A stretch of DNA of 64,000 nt from Lepus europaeus (GCF_033115175.1 NC_084836.1:65453297-65517296); one strand, 5' to 3'. Shown: positions 37,421 through 50,738, numbered from the stretch's first letter. Notes: generated from the letters alone by a model not told the origin. Program-made: numbers and translations.

Positions 37421-37974
37421 TAACACAGCCTTCTTGCTCTTAGGAAACGTAGACAGCAAGCCATTTGCTGCCATTTGAAGTGAAATTACCTAGAGAAAAA
37501 TACCCCACAAAACAATGAGAAATGTGGCATTGACTGGATGATGACAACACCACTTGTTTAGCGTATGAGAGGTGAGGCAAGAAGACAGAGCATCATTTCA
37601 TGTAACCACAAATGAAAATGTGCATTATGAGTAACTCAGTTTTTTTTTCCTTGCTCTGTGTGTTCCTAAATGACTGTGAAAGTGGAATAAACATTAACTT
37701 TGGAGTTGCAAATACACTTTTAGTCCCAAGGCAAATTGGAAATTATGGAATCTGTGCATCAGCGGGATCCATTTAAAACCTAAATTTAAAAAGTTCATAA
37801 CGATATTCCAACCTCAGTGCCCAAGGACAGAGTTCAATCTGGCATTTGTCATTTACTTCTTTGTAATTTCTTTCATTGGTAGGAAGTACACTTGTTCTGT
37901 AATATATTCATGTATTTGATCAAATATGGTAAACAGGGTAGTTTTAGAATTGCTAGCTAACGTGCCTATGAGAA
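37421..37974. other. AT-rich spacer
   Basis: Nothing recognised. Confidence 0.4.
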
Positions 37975-37989
37975 ACAAATTTACTTCTT

Positions 37990-38306
37990 TTTTTAAAGAT
38001 TTATTTTATTTATTTGAAAAACAGAGTTACACAGAGAGGTAGAGACAGAGAGAGAGGTCTTCCATCCACTGGTTTACTCCCCAAATGGCCGCAACTGCTG
38101 GAGCTGCACTAATCTGAAGCCAGGAGCTTCCTTTGGGTCTCCCATGTGGGTGCAGGGCCCAAGGACTTGGGCCACCTTCCACTGCTTTCCTAGGCCATGG
38201 CAGAGAGCTGGATCAGGAGAGCCACAGCAGGACTAGAACCAGTGTCCAAATGGGATGCTGGCACTGCAGGCAGTGGCTTTACCCTCTGCACCACAGTGCT
38301 GGCCCC
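37990..38306 (-). mobile_element. Standard C-SINE
   Basis: Perfect 15-bp target duplication ACAAATTTACTTCTT at 37975-37989 and 38307-38321. Confidence 0.92.
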
Positions 38307-38321
38307 ACAAATTTACTTCTT

Positions 38322-38666
38322 AAAATATAGTGTTCCTAATTTATTTTTCCGTCAGTCAAAGCATTGATTTCAAAATTACTGAGGTCAGTGGCTTTCTAAC
38401 CCACTCCTTTAGTATTGGTTATGCTTGTAATTTGTAAAACAATGAGATCCATTTGTTACAGTAAGCATTGCTTTTTTTTTCTTGCCTAAAGTAAATTTTC
38501 AGTATGAAAAAAGAATACTTTAAAATGCACGCCATTTTCTAAGTGCCTTTTAAAATATATATTTCAAGAATTATAAGAAAAAAATAAGCAGAAAAAAACC
38601 AGAAACTGTAACGTTAGTACATTTCAAATGGAATGTTCTCTCAGATCAATTTAAAAAAGAAAGAAG
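38322..38666. other. AT-rich spacer
   Basis: Nothing recognised. Confidence 0.4.
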
Positions 38667-38993
38667 GGGCCAGTGCTGTGGCTTAGTAGGCTAAGCCTCC
38701 AGCCTGTGGTGCCAGCATCCCATCTGGGTGCCAGTTCCTGTCCCTGCTGCTGGTCTTCTGATCCAGCTCTCTGTTATGGCCGGGAAAGCAGTAGAAGATG
38801 GCCCAAGTCCTTGGGCCCCTGAACCCATCTGGGAGACCTGGAAGAAGCTCCTGGCTCCTGGCTTTGGATCAGCGCAGCTCCGGCCGTTGCAGCCATCTGG
38901 GGAGTGAACCAGTGGATGGAAGATCTTTATCTCTGTCTCTCCCTCTCTCTGTAACTCTGCCTCTCAAGTAAATAAATAAAATCTTTAAAAAAT
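38667..38993 (+). mobile_element. Standard C-SINE
   Basis: GGGGCCAGTGCTGTGGCTTA head to AATAAATAAAATCTTT tail. The target duplication is within A-rich flanks and unclear. Confidence 0.9.
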
Positions 38994-39124
38994 TTGGGGA
39001 TTGAACCAGCCACTAGTTTCTGAGTTAGTGCAGCAGAACTTCCCTGAGTTAATAAAACTGTTGCATATCATTGTAATATTTCACTGTTGGATACAAGAAA
39101 CCATTTAGAGTTAAGAAAACACTA

Positions 39125-39457
39125 GGGGCTGATGTAATGGCATAACAGGCTAAACCACTGCTATATCCCATATCAGAGTGCCTGTTGGAATCGTGGAAAC
39201 TCTGCTTCTGATCCAGCTCCCTGCTAATACACCTGGAAAGGCAGCAGTTGAACCAAGTACATGAGCTCTGCCTCTGATGTGGGAGGCCTGAATGGCGTTT
39301 CAAACTTCTGGTTTTGGTCTGGCTCAATCTTGGCTGTTGTAGCTACTTGAGGAGTAAATCACCACATGATCTATTTCTCTCTTTTCCTGTTTCTATGTTT
39401 CTTACTCTTTCTCTCTCTTTCATTTTGCTTTTGGAATAAATAAATAAATCTTTAAAA
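39125..39457 (+). mobile_element. Old C-SINE
   Basis: GGGGCTGATGTAATGGCATA head, diverged body, AATAAATAAATCTTT tail. Confidence 0.82.
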
Positions 39458-41067
39458 AGGAAAATATCAAGCTGTTGATACGCATGGGAAACTGGTCACC
39501 AGGGTCCCTTTGACAGCTTACTGAGTGAAAGATAGCATTTTATCCTATGTATGTCCACAGTGGAGGATTGGGTTGGAAATCTAGAAAGGAGAGAGAGGTT
39601 AATTTGTTGAATAAGGAGTATAAGATGTGGCCAATATTGTTGAAGGATTACAGTGTGTCCATGGTTTTGAAAAATGAATCAGAAACCCAGATGTAACTAT
39701 TTGTTCCAATAATTTGTCAGAGCAGAGTCATGATAATTTAAAGGAAGTCATATTGATAACTAAAACAGGAAGTAGGCATTTTAAAACTTCCATCCATTTG
39801 TTTATTAATTTAATAAATATATTTTGAATCACTACACTATAATAAGCCATTTGGTGAGCACAAGTGAACAAAATTTTCTCTATGCTTGAAAAATGCACAT
39901 GGCCCATTAGTAGAGTCAGTCAAAAAAAAGGAAATTCTAATATATTTTGAAAATTTCTAGTACATTGGTGAGGGTACTGCACCATTCCAACTCACTTATG
40001 GGATCTTGTGGAACAAAATATAGAAATAGATCCAAATTATCAATGGACCAAGAAAGTGATGGGCTTGGTAATGCTAGCACAGGAGAGAGTTATCATCAAA
40101 AAGAGTTGTAGGAATTTTCATTGTTTAAGGATACAGAGGTTTACCGTATAAGAGAATGCTTAAATAATATCTATACTGAATTATAAGCTACATTTTCCAT
40201 AGCTATGGCTGCAGTTGGTGGTGTGGCTAATTCAGTGTTCAATCCCCAAATGACAGTCTTTCCCAAAAAACATCAAGCAAAATAGAATGAATTGAACATT
40301 TATCATATATGTCATCAGGCATATAACCATCAGAGGTTAGAAACAGAATTTTTGGAGTAGTCTCAGTTTCTTTAGCTAAAGTAATTTTCTGCTGTTTAAG
40401 AGACTTAATGTTCAATTCCAAAGAGATAATCGTCTCTTGAATATTTCATCTTCTGGGGCTTGTTAATTTGGCAGAGATATTCTCCTAAGCCAAACTTGGT
40501 GTTTTGGATGTGCTCACTTCATACTTTTGTGGGAAAAAAAAGAGGCCTAGTAGCATTTAATACTGTAATTCTAAGATTCCATTGTATAGTTTTATTTTGT
40601 TAGATTTCTTACCTCTCCTGTGTGATGGTACAAAGGTTTGCTTACTGTGGCATAGCCCTGATTTCAATCACTGTCTTGGTAAGTATCGAGCATCTGTAAT
40701 TCCTTGTTTCTGGGGATGATGGCTTTCAGTGCATCATTCATTCAAAGGAGGAAAAGACATACATGCATGCTTCTATCCTGATACGATTCAGAGAAAACCA
40801 TTTTTGTTCTATTCAAAGTTACAATCATCAACCAAGGTATTCTAATTCACACAAATACATTTGAATAAAACATTTGAACTTTCAAATATTTCTAAAACAA
40901 TATTCAGCCTTATCACATTTATTGAGTACAACAGTGAGGGGAGTTTAATACAGAAATGGGAAAACGTACACATGTAACTATATTATTGTAAGGAAAGGCG
41001 TTTGGAGAGGGTATGCATAGTAGAAAGCACTTATAAGGATTTCGTTCTTTGGACACTGCTAATACTT
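39458..41067. other. AT-rich region downstream of the OR6C3-related gene
   Basis: No gene or repeat recognised; it should hold that receptor's 3' UTR next to 41067. Confidence 0.35.
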
Positions 41068-42003
41068 TCATTTACCAGAGAACATAACCTTTTGGATGGT
41101 ATCCTTAAAAGCTTGCTTCACTTGCTGGTTCCTGAGGGTGTATATGAATGGATTCATCATGGGAGCAACAGAGGTGTTGAGAATAGCTACTCCTTTGGTC
41201 AGTGATGCTCTTTCTTTTGCAGAAGGATTAGCATACATAAAGATGCAGCTTCCATAAGAGATGGAGATGACAATCATGTGAGAGGAACAGGTGGAAAAGG
41301 CCTTTTTTCTCTGACTTGCAGAAGGGAGCTTCAGAATTGTCCTGATGATGAACATGTAGGACAGGATTATCAATGCCAAAGTGAAAAGCAGAATCACTAT
41401 TGCAGAGTAGAAGCCAATCATTTCCAGGAGCCATGTGTCTGAGCAGGATAATTGCAACAGGGGGAAATAGTCACAAGCAAAGTGATCAATGACATTGGAG
41501 CCACAGTAGTCTAACTGGAGGAAAAGAATAACAGGTGGGAAGATGTTGAAGAATCCTGCCATCCAAGCACAAAAGACAAGCAACATGCAGAGTCTCTGAT
41601 TCATGATGGTTGTGTAACGCAAAGGTTTGCAAATGGCTACGTAGCGATCGTAGGACATGGCAGTCAGGAGGTAAAATTCAGTGATGCCCAGGAAGATGAA
41701 GAAAAACAGCTGAGCTGTACAACTGTTGTATGAAATAGTTTTGTCTCTGGTGATAATTGTACTAAGAAATCTAGGTATGGAGACTGTTGTAAAGGTTATT
41801 TCTAATACTGAGAAGTTCCTGAGGAAGAAATACATAGGGGTCTGTAGATGGGAGTCCACCAAGGTGAGAGTGATGATGGTCAAATTTCCGGCAACACTTA
41901 ATATGTATGTGATCATTAGAAAGAGAAAAATAGCGACCTGAAGGTCTGGGTCATCTGACAGCCCGAGTAAGATGAACTCTGTGGGCACTGAGTGGTTTTT
42001 CAT
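41068..42003 (-). CDS. Olfactory receptor, subfamily 6C, OR6C3-related paralog
   Basis: Intact 311-residue single-exon odorant GPCR. The ATG at 42003 (MKNHS) is chosen because codons upstream run only to a GTG and MKN aligns with its neighbours' MRN. Landmarks: N3 glycosylation site (NHS), GN 39-40, PMYFFL 56-61, C95, [10 protein letters not shown] 116-125, loop-2 cysteines C167, C177 and C187, SY 215-216, KAFSTCSSH 234-242 and PMMNPFIY 281-288. It shares the long [16 protein letters not shown] and MYANPSAKE stretches with the OR6C3-like gene at 51268-52203, so the two are close duplicates. It is less like human OR6C3, and I cannot assign it to a named human gene; the human counterpart may be one of the OR6C pseudogenes. 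KPLRY replaces the usual KPLHY after the DRY motif. Confidence 0.93.
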   Translation of the reverse strand: MKNHSVPTEFILLGLSDDPDLQVAIFLFLMITYILSVAGNLTIITLTLVDSHLQTPMYFFLRNFSVLEITFTTVSIPRFLSTIITRDKTISYNSCTAQLFFFIFLGITEFYLLTAMSYDRYVAICKPLRYTTIMNQRLCMLLVFCAWMAGFFNIFPPVILFLQLDYCGSNVIDHFACDYFPLLQLSCSDTWLLEMIGFYSAIVILLFTLALIILSYMFIIRTILKLPSASQRKKAFSTCSSHMIVISISYGSCIFMYANPSAKERASLTKGVAILNTSVAPMMNPFIYTLRNQQVKQAFKDTIQKVMFSGK

Positions 42004-44539
42004 TCTGTCGTTTTCATTTTCCACCTTTGAACAACAAATATGTGTGTCTCCTATGGAATGTTAGCATTTCAAATAGGATATGCATTTAAAAATATATATA
42101 GCAATGAAGAAACCGTGAAAAAAAATTAAAATGGCTTCTCTCCACCAGTAACGCTCTTCCATTTCCATTGTACTTTGCACTGAAGTAGCAAATATTAACT
42201 AAGTTAAACATGGATCTCGCTTCCTTGAAAGCACATTCCTACATGTCCTGGCTAAAACATTCCATTGCTAACATTCAAACAGAACCCATTCCTTTAAATT
42301 ATAATTATCTTTGAAAATATCTACCTATTTTTATAAAACAGGTGAAAATATCTTAATTGATTTTTAAGATTCCCTCAATATTCTGAAAACCCTCCTGTAA
42401 TCTAGCACAGTCTAAACACAGAGTTCAAAAGCTTTCCAGGTTGCGGAGGCATACCTTCATGTGAAGAGAAATTAGTCCTACAGAGGTTAGTAAAGTTGGG
42501 CGGGCGAGCAGCGTCACTGTGATCATCATCTTATGTAGAGACTACACCGGTGCTCGTGGAAACGTTGTGTTGCCACTGTCTCCCAGTGTCATTACTTCCG
42601 CTTTGGTTGATGCTGTGAGCATCCTATTCCATTCCTATTCTAACAAAAAGGCCGGAAGGAAGGCAACTGCTTTGCTTAAACCACTCATGGCCCAAACATT
42701 TTAAATCCTACATAGCACAATTCAGATTCCCCATCCTCTACCTCTTTTTTCAGCATTACTGTATTAACTAAGTAGATGGTCAAAATAAAGTCTCCTGGGA
42801 AGCAGATATTCTTCAGAATAGAGAAAGATTTAAAAAAAAATCCTATTCCTAGATCACCTGCACCATATCCCGAGGCCAGAGGCAGCAGCACGTGGAGCAG
42901 AAGCTGACAGAATGTCCTCTGATTCTGCAGAGGTCAGATGTACGACCTGGTCCCAGAGGGCAGTCCTGTGGAGATATCTCTGTGACTTAGACAGTGCTGC
43001 TCGTTGTTTTTAAAATAATCATGAGATCGGTTTTAGTGTAATTTTTTTAAAAAAAAACATTGGCAGTGACTCACAATAAGAAATATATTTTACTTTGCTT
43101 TCATGTGCATTTATATATAGACATCATTTCCACATAATAGACCCTAAATAAAAGGTTTTTAATAAAATATTTACTTAATATGGAAAATGTTATTCTATCA
43201 CAGCATAACATTTAATCTTAGAAAAAAAAGTGTGCAATCCAAGACTTATTATGCCCCTGCTTTGGGACTCCATTAACATTTTCTCAGTAATAAATAATTA
43301 TTTAATTTTTAAAATTAAAGAGGGTGCCAATCCATACTCATGTGTAAAAATAACATTTTTAAATGTTTAAATAACATGGAATAATATAATTATGTTAATG
43401 AATAGCAAAATTACTTACTTTCTGGTTCTTGCTAATTCACTCTGGAATTCCATTGGTCTGGCTTTCTCAAATGTTAAAATAGTGTCAGAGATGGCAAATT
43501 GATTTGGCTATTTATTTGACTTCCTTTATGCTCTCAAAACAACTGTGGTGATTTAGCTTTTTTATGGCTTTCAGGAATTATGTATTTTTTAATAGAAGAT
43601 AGTGATATTTGTTCAATAACCTTCTTAGCTCCTTACAATAATTCCTGTAAAGTTGTTGGAACCTTGTAAGACACTGCAATTAGTTCCTGCTTTTCCCCTT
43701 TCACACTGGATCCACATATCAACACAGGGATACCTGGGTTGATTAGTAAAACACTCTTCTTTTTGTCCTTTTGCAGGTACTACAAAACACTTATGAAAAC
43801 ATTTTCTTTGCGTTTGCACGTTTGAAGTAAGTATTTTATAATCCTACAAGTATACACCAATCAAATCCGAGTAACCATTCCCAAGGCTTCAGAGAAATGT
43901 TACACTTCTCTGCAAGTGCTGATTTGAACAATGGAAAAAAAGGAAGTTCCTTTCTATTAATTTCAGACAAATGGCATTGAACATATTTTATCCGAGTCTT
44001 TTTTTCTGGCTCAGGGGAATTCATTAAGTAAACCATGATTGCCAAGGAGAGACATCATTAAAAGATACAGATGCATCATTGATATTGGCCTTTTAAAATA
44101 TTGATAAGAAACTATAAAAACTTTTGATTAAAATTTGTGGAACACATAAATATGTGGAACTATGTATGTGACAAGTTGATTTAGATTTTTTGTTCTATGA
44201 GTGCATCAGTCCGTATTTTTCTCTTAGAAAAGCTGTATCTATCTTTAGGAGAGTTGCCATACTAATTTTCTTTGCATTTTTTGGCAACCCAGAAAAAAAT
44301 TCTACTTATTATATCATGATGAGATGGAACAATAATGCTTTGGATTTCTGGTATGACTTACCTGTCTCCTGAAATGGACAGCGTTAAGGACCTGCAAGGT
44401 TCTTTATCCCTGTGTTGGTCTCTGGCACCTAATGAAATTCCATGCCAATGACTAGGACCATAGTGATATTTGAAGTTGCATTTATTGCCTTTTGACTACT
44501 TCCCTTCACTGTATCATCTACTGTTGTTAAATCATTGTT
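42004..44539. other. Upstream region of the OR6C3-related gene and AT-rich spacer
   Basis: Mostly AT-rich. A less AT-rich block at 42440-42960 is not recognised. A possible splice acceptor (TTGTTGTTCAAAG, minus strand) ends about 25 bases before the ATG at 42003. Confidence 0.35.
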
Positions 44540-44550
44540 TATACTTACTT

Positions 44551-44608
44551 TTTTTTAAAAGAATTATTTATTTATTTGAAAGTCAGAGTTACACAGAGAG
44601 AGAAGGAG

Positions 44609-44662
<54 letters not shown>

Positions 44663-44912
44663 GTTTTCCATCCGCTGGTTCACTGCCCAATTGGCTGCAA
44701 TGGCTGGAGCTGTGCTGATCCGAAGCCAGGAGCCAGGAGCTTCCTCCACTTTTCCCATGTGGGTGCAGGGGTCCAAGCAGTTGGGCCATCTTCCTCTGCT
44801 TTCCTGGGCCATAGCAGAGAGCTGGATTGGAAATGGAGCAGCAGGGACTCAAACTGGCACCCATATGGGATGCCTGCAGTGGCCTTACCTGCTATGCCAG
44901 AGCGCAGGCCCC
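44551..44912 (-). mobile_element. Standard C-SINE with expanded (GA)n
   Basis: Perfect target duplication TATACTTACTT at 44540-44550 and 44913-44923. The internal GA tract (44599-44659) is about 60 bases, well above the usual length. Confidence 0.92.
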
Positions 44913-44923
44913 TATACTTACTT

Positions 44924-45761
44924 ATATGACAGTCTCTTGATGTGAGAATATTTGTGAATCAATAAAGCAAATATTTGGAAATTTGGAGTTGGAAATTCCC
45001 AAAATTGGGACAGGAAAAATTTAATAGTCATATTCTATATACACATAAATTATGAACCTTATATTTAACAGTTTATCCTGTTTTCTTTGCAGGTAAAAAG
45101 ATAATCATAAGGCAGCTGTGTATATAATTCCAGAAATACACTGATCCAGATCAATGATAAGATTGAAAGATGTGTTTAGAAAGTGGGGCGGAAACAAAGA
45201 AATAGGGTAGGATGAGCAAGTCACTGACACACAGGAGAAAAGAAGTTGTGCTGTGTGGGATTTATAACATGCATATTAAGACAGACATTGAGATTATTGA
45301 TGCAACATATTTATGTAGAAATGATAGAAATAATTTCCTACATATGAAAATGTTATTCCTTTGACTTTAGTTTTTACATAACAGTGATTATTTTTCTATT
45401 TTCTTTTGTAAACTCTTTGACAACAATATATCTAGCAATCTTTTTTTAAATTTTGATTACCAGGTATATACTAGTAATGTAATTTATCTCATTTTTTCCT
45501 AACAAGCAGTAACAAAAACAGAAAGACAAAGATAGAAATTAATGTCTTCTCTCCATGAAATGTGCATTTGTGAGCAATGTAGTCTTTGATTTTTTTTTTT
45601 TTTTTAGAGGAAAAAGGTGACTTTCAGGTGAAGAACAATATTTTATTTTAACATATCTTGTCAGGCTCATTTTTTCTCCATGTTATTTTTTCTCAGACCT
45701 CAGATAATGAATTGGCTGTCTTCCTCATTCATTCACTCACTCATTTCTTTATCTTTGTTTT
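44924..45761. other. AT-rich spacer
   Basis: Nothing recognised; a T run at 45592-45606. Confidence 0.4.
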
Positions 45762-46078
45762 CTAAAATATTTATTGATTTTGGTATTTGAAAGGGGGGGG
45801 GGGGAGAGAGAGATCTCAACTATCCATGGGTTCACTCTGCACTAGCCTGCAACAGCCAGGACCGGGCCAGGCTGAAGTCAGGAGCCAGGAATCCCACCTG
45901 GATTTCCCACATGGATGGCAGGATCCCAAGAACTTGGGCCATCATGTGTTGCCTCCAAGGTGCATTAGAAGGAAGCTGGATGAGAAGCAGGAGTGGGACT
46001 TGGTCCCAGACACTCTGATGTGGGATCTAGGTACCCCAAACAATGCTTTCATACAATGCGCCCAATGCCCACCCCACC
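45762..46078 (-). mobile_element. Old C-SINE
   Basis: AATATTTATTGATTT tail complement, G run (45794-45804), 'caggctgaagtcaggagcc' core and 'gcccaccccacc' head. Confidence 0.72.
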
Positions 46079-46347
46079 TCTTTACCACCTTTGTTAGTTT
46101 CCCTTTCACCTCTAGAGCTTTTCAGCATATCTCCTAATATTTTTCAAAAATATTACACAGAGCACAAAAATGTAATGTATATGAGTGAAATTAACATTTT
46201 GGGATTTGATTATAGTATACAGCCCTTGCCTATATTCTTGGAATAGTGGTTTTTGCTGCTTATAACTTGTTGAATTCTTTGGTGGTGGGTTAATTGTGAT
46301 TATAAAACAAACTGAAAGTGTATCATTGTGAAAAAAAGAATTGTCAA

Positions 46348-46682
46348 TTGAAATTATTTATTTAATTAATTAATTAATTTATGAGGCAGGGGATGGGGAG
46401 AGAGTGAACTTGCATTTTCATCTACTGGTTAAACCTGCCCCCACCCTGTGTCTGTATTAGCCCCAGGCAAGACAGAGTGCAGCTGGAGGAGTGTGGCCAG
46501 GAATTCAATGCAGGTCTCCCATGTGGGTGGCAGTAGGTCAGTTACCGCAGCCATCACTGATACCTCCCAGGATCTGTCTTAGCAGGAAGCTGGAAGCAAG
46601 GGCTTGAATAGATTCATATTGATAAGTTGAGCATTTCGATGTGGGGAACAGATGTTTTCACTGCTAAGCCAAATGCCCCACT
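46348..46682 (-). mobile_element. Old C-SINE
   Basis: Starts with an (AATT)n tail complement; the 'gcaggtctcccatgtgggtgg' block and head GCCAAATGCCCC are readable. Confidence 0.72.
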
Positions 46683-47130
46683 TTTCACTTTTAATTTAAG
46701 CTGATTTATCTCCGTTGAGTTCACATCTACAAGATAATAGAGTGATTGCTTTTAGAATCTATCCAGTGGTCTCCAAGGTACACTTAGGGTGATGACTAAC
46801 AGGTCTATGTCAGCAACACACAATTCTGCTACCAGGTCGCACTCTGTGAAAATAGAGGAAATTCTCAACAACATGGTGGAGTAGGACTTTGCAGAGAGCA
46901 TCGTCTTGCAGAAACATCAGTATGAATAACTCTCTGCACATGAAGATACCTTCACAAAGGCTAGGGAACCAGGAGAGAGATCACAATACCTGGTTAATCA
47001 TAATAATAAGGCAAGACCCATTTAATGGGTAGGAAGGAGAGCTTTACATTGTCATTCCTCTCCCAATACTAAGCAATGTAGCTTGGAAAGTGCTACAGTC
47101 TCCTTGGGGGGATTGAAATGGTACTTTTTT
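46683..47130. other. Spacer
   Basis: No gene recognised. The C-SINE at 47131 begins abruptly here. Confidence 0.4.
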
Positions 47131-47297
47131 CACATGGGAGACCCGGAAGAAGCTCCTGGCTCCTGGCTTCAGATCGACTCAGCTCTGGCTGTTGCAGCCA
47201 TATGGGGAGTGAATCAGTGGATGGAAGACCTCTCTCTCTCTCTCTCTCTCTCTGTTAACTTTGCCTCTGAAATAAATAAATAAATAATCTTTAAACA
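47131..47297 (+). mobile_element. C-SINE 3' half
   Basis: Starts in mid-element at CACATGGGAGACC and ends in AATAAATAAATAAATAATC. The head is missing, so it is 5'-truncated or deleted. Confidence 0.85.
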
Positions 47298-47539
47298 ATT
47301 TTCCAGGAGAAACCGATTTGTAAAATGAAAACTCAAACATGATATTATTTGATATCCATTGGACAAAAAAGTATAATGATTATTATAATTTAGCAACTTT
47401 CTGAGATTTGTAGCCTTTGTAAGGACTGTTTTTTAACTTTGACAATTTTGTGCTTATGAAAATATTTCAGTGTTTAATAACAGTAGAAAAAATTGAAGTT
47501 TTATGGCATCCTCTAAGAAACTCTGAAATAATCTTTTCT

Positions 47540-47575
47540 TAAGGACTTATTTGTTTATTTGAAAGACAGTGTTGC

Positions 47576-47609
<34 letters not shown>

Positions 47610-47871
47610 AAACTTCCAACCACCGATTTACTCTCCAAATTGCCGCAACAGCAGGGCCTGGGCCAGGTCACAGCCCTGAAACTCCATCTGTGTCTCCCAC
47701 ATGGGTGCAGGGGCCCAAGCACTAGGTCATTTTTCACTGCTTTAGCAGGTGCATTAGCAGAAGTAGATTGGTAGCAGAGCAGCCAAGAAGCTGAGAATTT
47801 TACCAGCACTCAAATGGGACATTTGCATTGCAGGCAGTTTCTTAACTCACTGTGCCACAAGGCCAGACTCC
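47540..47871 (-). mobile_element. Old C-SINE
   Basis: Tail complement TTATTTGTTTATTTGAAAG, (GA)n tract and TGTGCCACAAGGCCAG head. Confidence 0.78.
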
Positions 47872-47917
47872 TGAAAGAAACTTTTGAAGAAAAAAATAGA
47901 TTAAACATCGATTGGGC

Positions 47918-48246
47918 TGGGACCAACTCTGTGGCATAGTAGATTAAACTTTTGCTGTGGGACTGGCATCCCATATGGACTCTAGTTCGAGTCCCAGCTG
48001 CTCCTCTTCCAATCCAGATCCTTGATGATGGTTTGGGAAAGCAGTGAAAGATGGCTCAAGTGCTTGGGCCCCTGCATCCATGTGGGAAAACTGGAAGAAG
48101 CTCCTGGCTTTGGGTCGGCCTAGTTCTGACTGTTGCGGCCATTTGGAGAGTGAAACAGTGGATGGAAGACCTCCCTCTCTGTCTTTTCCTCTCTCTTTCT
48201 GTAACTCTGCCTCTCAAATAAATAAATAAATCTTTAAAAAAAAAAT
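47918..48246 (+). mobile_element. C-SINE, moderately diverged
   Basis: GGGCTGGGACCAACTCTGTG head to AATAAATAAATCTTT tail; it abuts the next element. Confidence 0.85.
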
Positions 48247-48249
48247 CCA

Positions 48250-48572
48250 TGGGGCTGGCATTGTGGCATATTGGGTTATGTTACCAGCTCCTGTGATGGC
48301 AGCAAGCCATATGGCAACAGCTCATGTCCTAACTACTCCACTTCCTGTCCAGTTCTCTGCTAATGGCCCGAGAAAGAGTAGAATATGGCCCAAGTACTTG
48401 GGCCCCGGCACCCACGTGGCAGACTTGGAAGAAGCTCCTGGCTCCTGGCTTGAGCCTGGCCCAGCACTGGCTGTTGTGGCCATTTGGGTAGTGAACTAAC
48501 AAAGGGAATGTCTCTCTCTCTCTCTCTTTCTCACTCTGCCTTTCAAATAAATAAATAAATCCTTTAAAAATT
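48250..48572 (+). mobile_element. C-SINE, moderately diverged
   Basis: GGGGCTGGCATTGTGGCATA head to AATAAATAAATCC tail. It starts in the A-rich tail of the previous element. Confidence 0.87.
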
Positions 48573-49432
48573 TCTCAGAAAATATGAATCAAAAATAAAC
48601 CAACTTGACTCAGTGGAAGAACAGGTGTATTATGACATACGTCAATGTTATGGAAAAAACATAACGTTGCCTAATTAAACCAAAAGGAAATCTGAAAAAA
48701 ATTAATCATTTACAGTGTCACTCTATTTAAATGAGAGTTTTTGTTATGTAAATAATATTCCTTTTGATACATACAAAATAATAATCATGGATTAATGTTA
48801 ACACACCTTTACCTGCTAGCCATTTGAAAGGCTAATGCACTGAGGAAAACCAGACACAAGAAAATTACTTCCTTCAGAACACAGAACGTATTCCATCATC
48901 CAGTTCATAACTAGGCCCCAAAACATAATGTCCTGAAGGATGCAGAATTTATCCAGACAGCGATTCATCTTGTTCCAAAAGGAACTCACTCTGTTGCAGT
49001 AAAAAATGCACCCATGGGAGTGAGACCAGCATGGCAACTGGGACTTCATTCAGTCTTGATTCCTGGTTGTGTAGCAAATTACATTTGTCTATACCCAGAT
49101 AAGCGGGGAAGAAGACATGCTGGCTCAACACGCCTTGGAGGAGCACCCTTCTCCTTACTGTTAATATGTAATCTCATCCAAAGAGTTCATTGGCAACTTG
49201 ATGAACGCGCGTTTACCAGGCAAACGACCTAGGCTCCTGAGAGTCCATATGGGCTATAGACTTCCAACAAAATCTAAGCCTTTCATACCATAGACTTTTA
49301 GGCTATTTCTTGGCTTAAAAATAGTCTCTGTGTATTTTGTAATTGATTTCACAATAAGCAAATAATATTACTTTTGTATTAGCTTTGAAAAGCTAGTGCA
49401 TTTAATTTTCTAAAGTTCTTACTGATGGTCAA
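48573..49432. other. Spacer with a less AT-rich block at 48800-49260
   Basis: The block has no reading frame I recognise and no clear repeat hallmark. Confidence 0.3.
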
Positions 49433-49445
49433 GAAACTTATTTTG

Positions 49446-49789
49446 GGCCGGCGCCGTGGCTCACTAGGCTAATCCTCCGCCTTGCGCTGCTGGCACACCA
49501 GGTTCTAGTCCCGGTCGGGGTGTCGGATTCTGTCCCGGTTGCCCCTCTTCCAGGCCAGCTGTCTGCTGTGGCCAGGGAGTGCAGTGGAGGATGGCTCAAG
49601 TGCTTGGGCCCTGCACCCCATGGGAGACCAGGATAGGCACCTGGCTCCTGCCATCGGATCAGCGCGGTGTGCTGGCCGCACCGCGCCAGCCGTGGTGGCC
49701 ATTGGAGGGTGAACCAACGGCAAAAGGAAGACCTTTCTCTCTGTCTCTCTCTCTCACTGTCCACTCTGCCTGTCAAAAAAATAAAAAAA
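49446..49789 (+). mobile_element. Young-type C-SINE
   Basis: Target duplication GAAACTTATTTTG (49433-49445) and GAAACTCATTTTG (49790-49802), one mismatch. Confidence 0.92.
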
Positions 49790-49802
49790 GAAACTCATTT
49801 TG

Positions 49803-50352
49803 CCTTGTTTACAACATATTAGGTAATTTTAAATATGAATCCAGCAACCAATTTGAATATTTGAACAGACGGTCAAATACACATACATAGACAGTAAGTT
49901 TATTTTTCTTTTGCTAAAGCTACACAAACAAAATATGACATTTAGGGAGAAGATTTGTATTCACTGAGTAGGATCAGAATCACAGTTTTTTGGGGGCCAT
50001 TGAAGTTCAGTTTAAAAGCATAAAATCTAGTAATATTATTTGTGGAACAGCATTAACAACTCTCAACATTGTTACTACTTGTATCTCAAGGTGTATAAAA
50101 ATAATTAAGCTTATGTGCTTAGTAATATGTCTGACTTTTTAAGTACTAAGTAAAAGAGAGTTATTAAGGGTATATCTATTTATCGGAGACTTTGCCTATG
50201 TGAGAGACATAAACCACAGGGTGTGTCTTAATCTTTAAGGTGCCACAACAATCTGAAGAGTAGATTCCTCAGAGGAATATCACCACTCAAATTTCTCTTA
50301 TTAAAATGCTTTGACTTCCAGGTCTCAGCAGCTGATAGTTGAGCTGTATTGA
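49803..50352. other. AT-rich spacer
   Basis: Nothing recognised. Confidence 0.4.
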
Positions 50353-50364
50353 CCAAATATTCTT

Positions 50365-50726
50365 TTTTATTTATTTATTTTTTTTAATTTTTTTTTTTTT
50401 GACAGGCAGAGTGGACAGTGAGAGAGAGAGAGACAGAGAGAAAGGTCTTCCTTTGCTGTTGGTTCACCCTTTAATGGCCGCCGCGGTAGCGCGCTGCGGC
50501 CGGCGCACTGCGCTGTTCCGATGGCAGGAGCCAGGTGCTTATCCTGGTCTCCCATGGGGTGCAGAGCCCAAACACTTGGGCCATCCTCCACTGCACTCCC
50601 TGGCCACAGCAGAGAGCTGGCTTGGAAGAGGGGCAACCGGGACAGGATCGGTGCCCCGACCGGGACTAGAACCCGGTGTGCCGGGGCCGCAAGGCGGAGG
50701 ATTAGCCTGTTGAGCCACGGCGCCGG
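50365..50726 (-). mobile_element. Young-type C-SINE
   Basis: Perfect target duplication CCAAATATTCTT at 50353-50364 and 50727-50738. Confidence 0.93.
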
Positions 50727-50738
50727 CCAAATATTCTT

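Noticed and set aside
42004-42024. Seven-residue N-terminal extension of the OR6C3-related gene
   Set aside because: It begins at a GTG, not an ATG; MKN at 42003 aligns with the family start.
43625-43819. Minus-strand frame with cysteines and NCS/NFT sites, briefly resembling an ion-channel beta-subunit loop
   Set aside because: The resemblance is a few residues only, with no flanking exons or conserved order; chance open frame.
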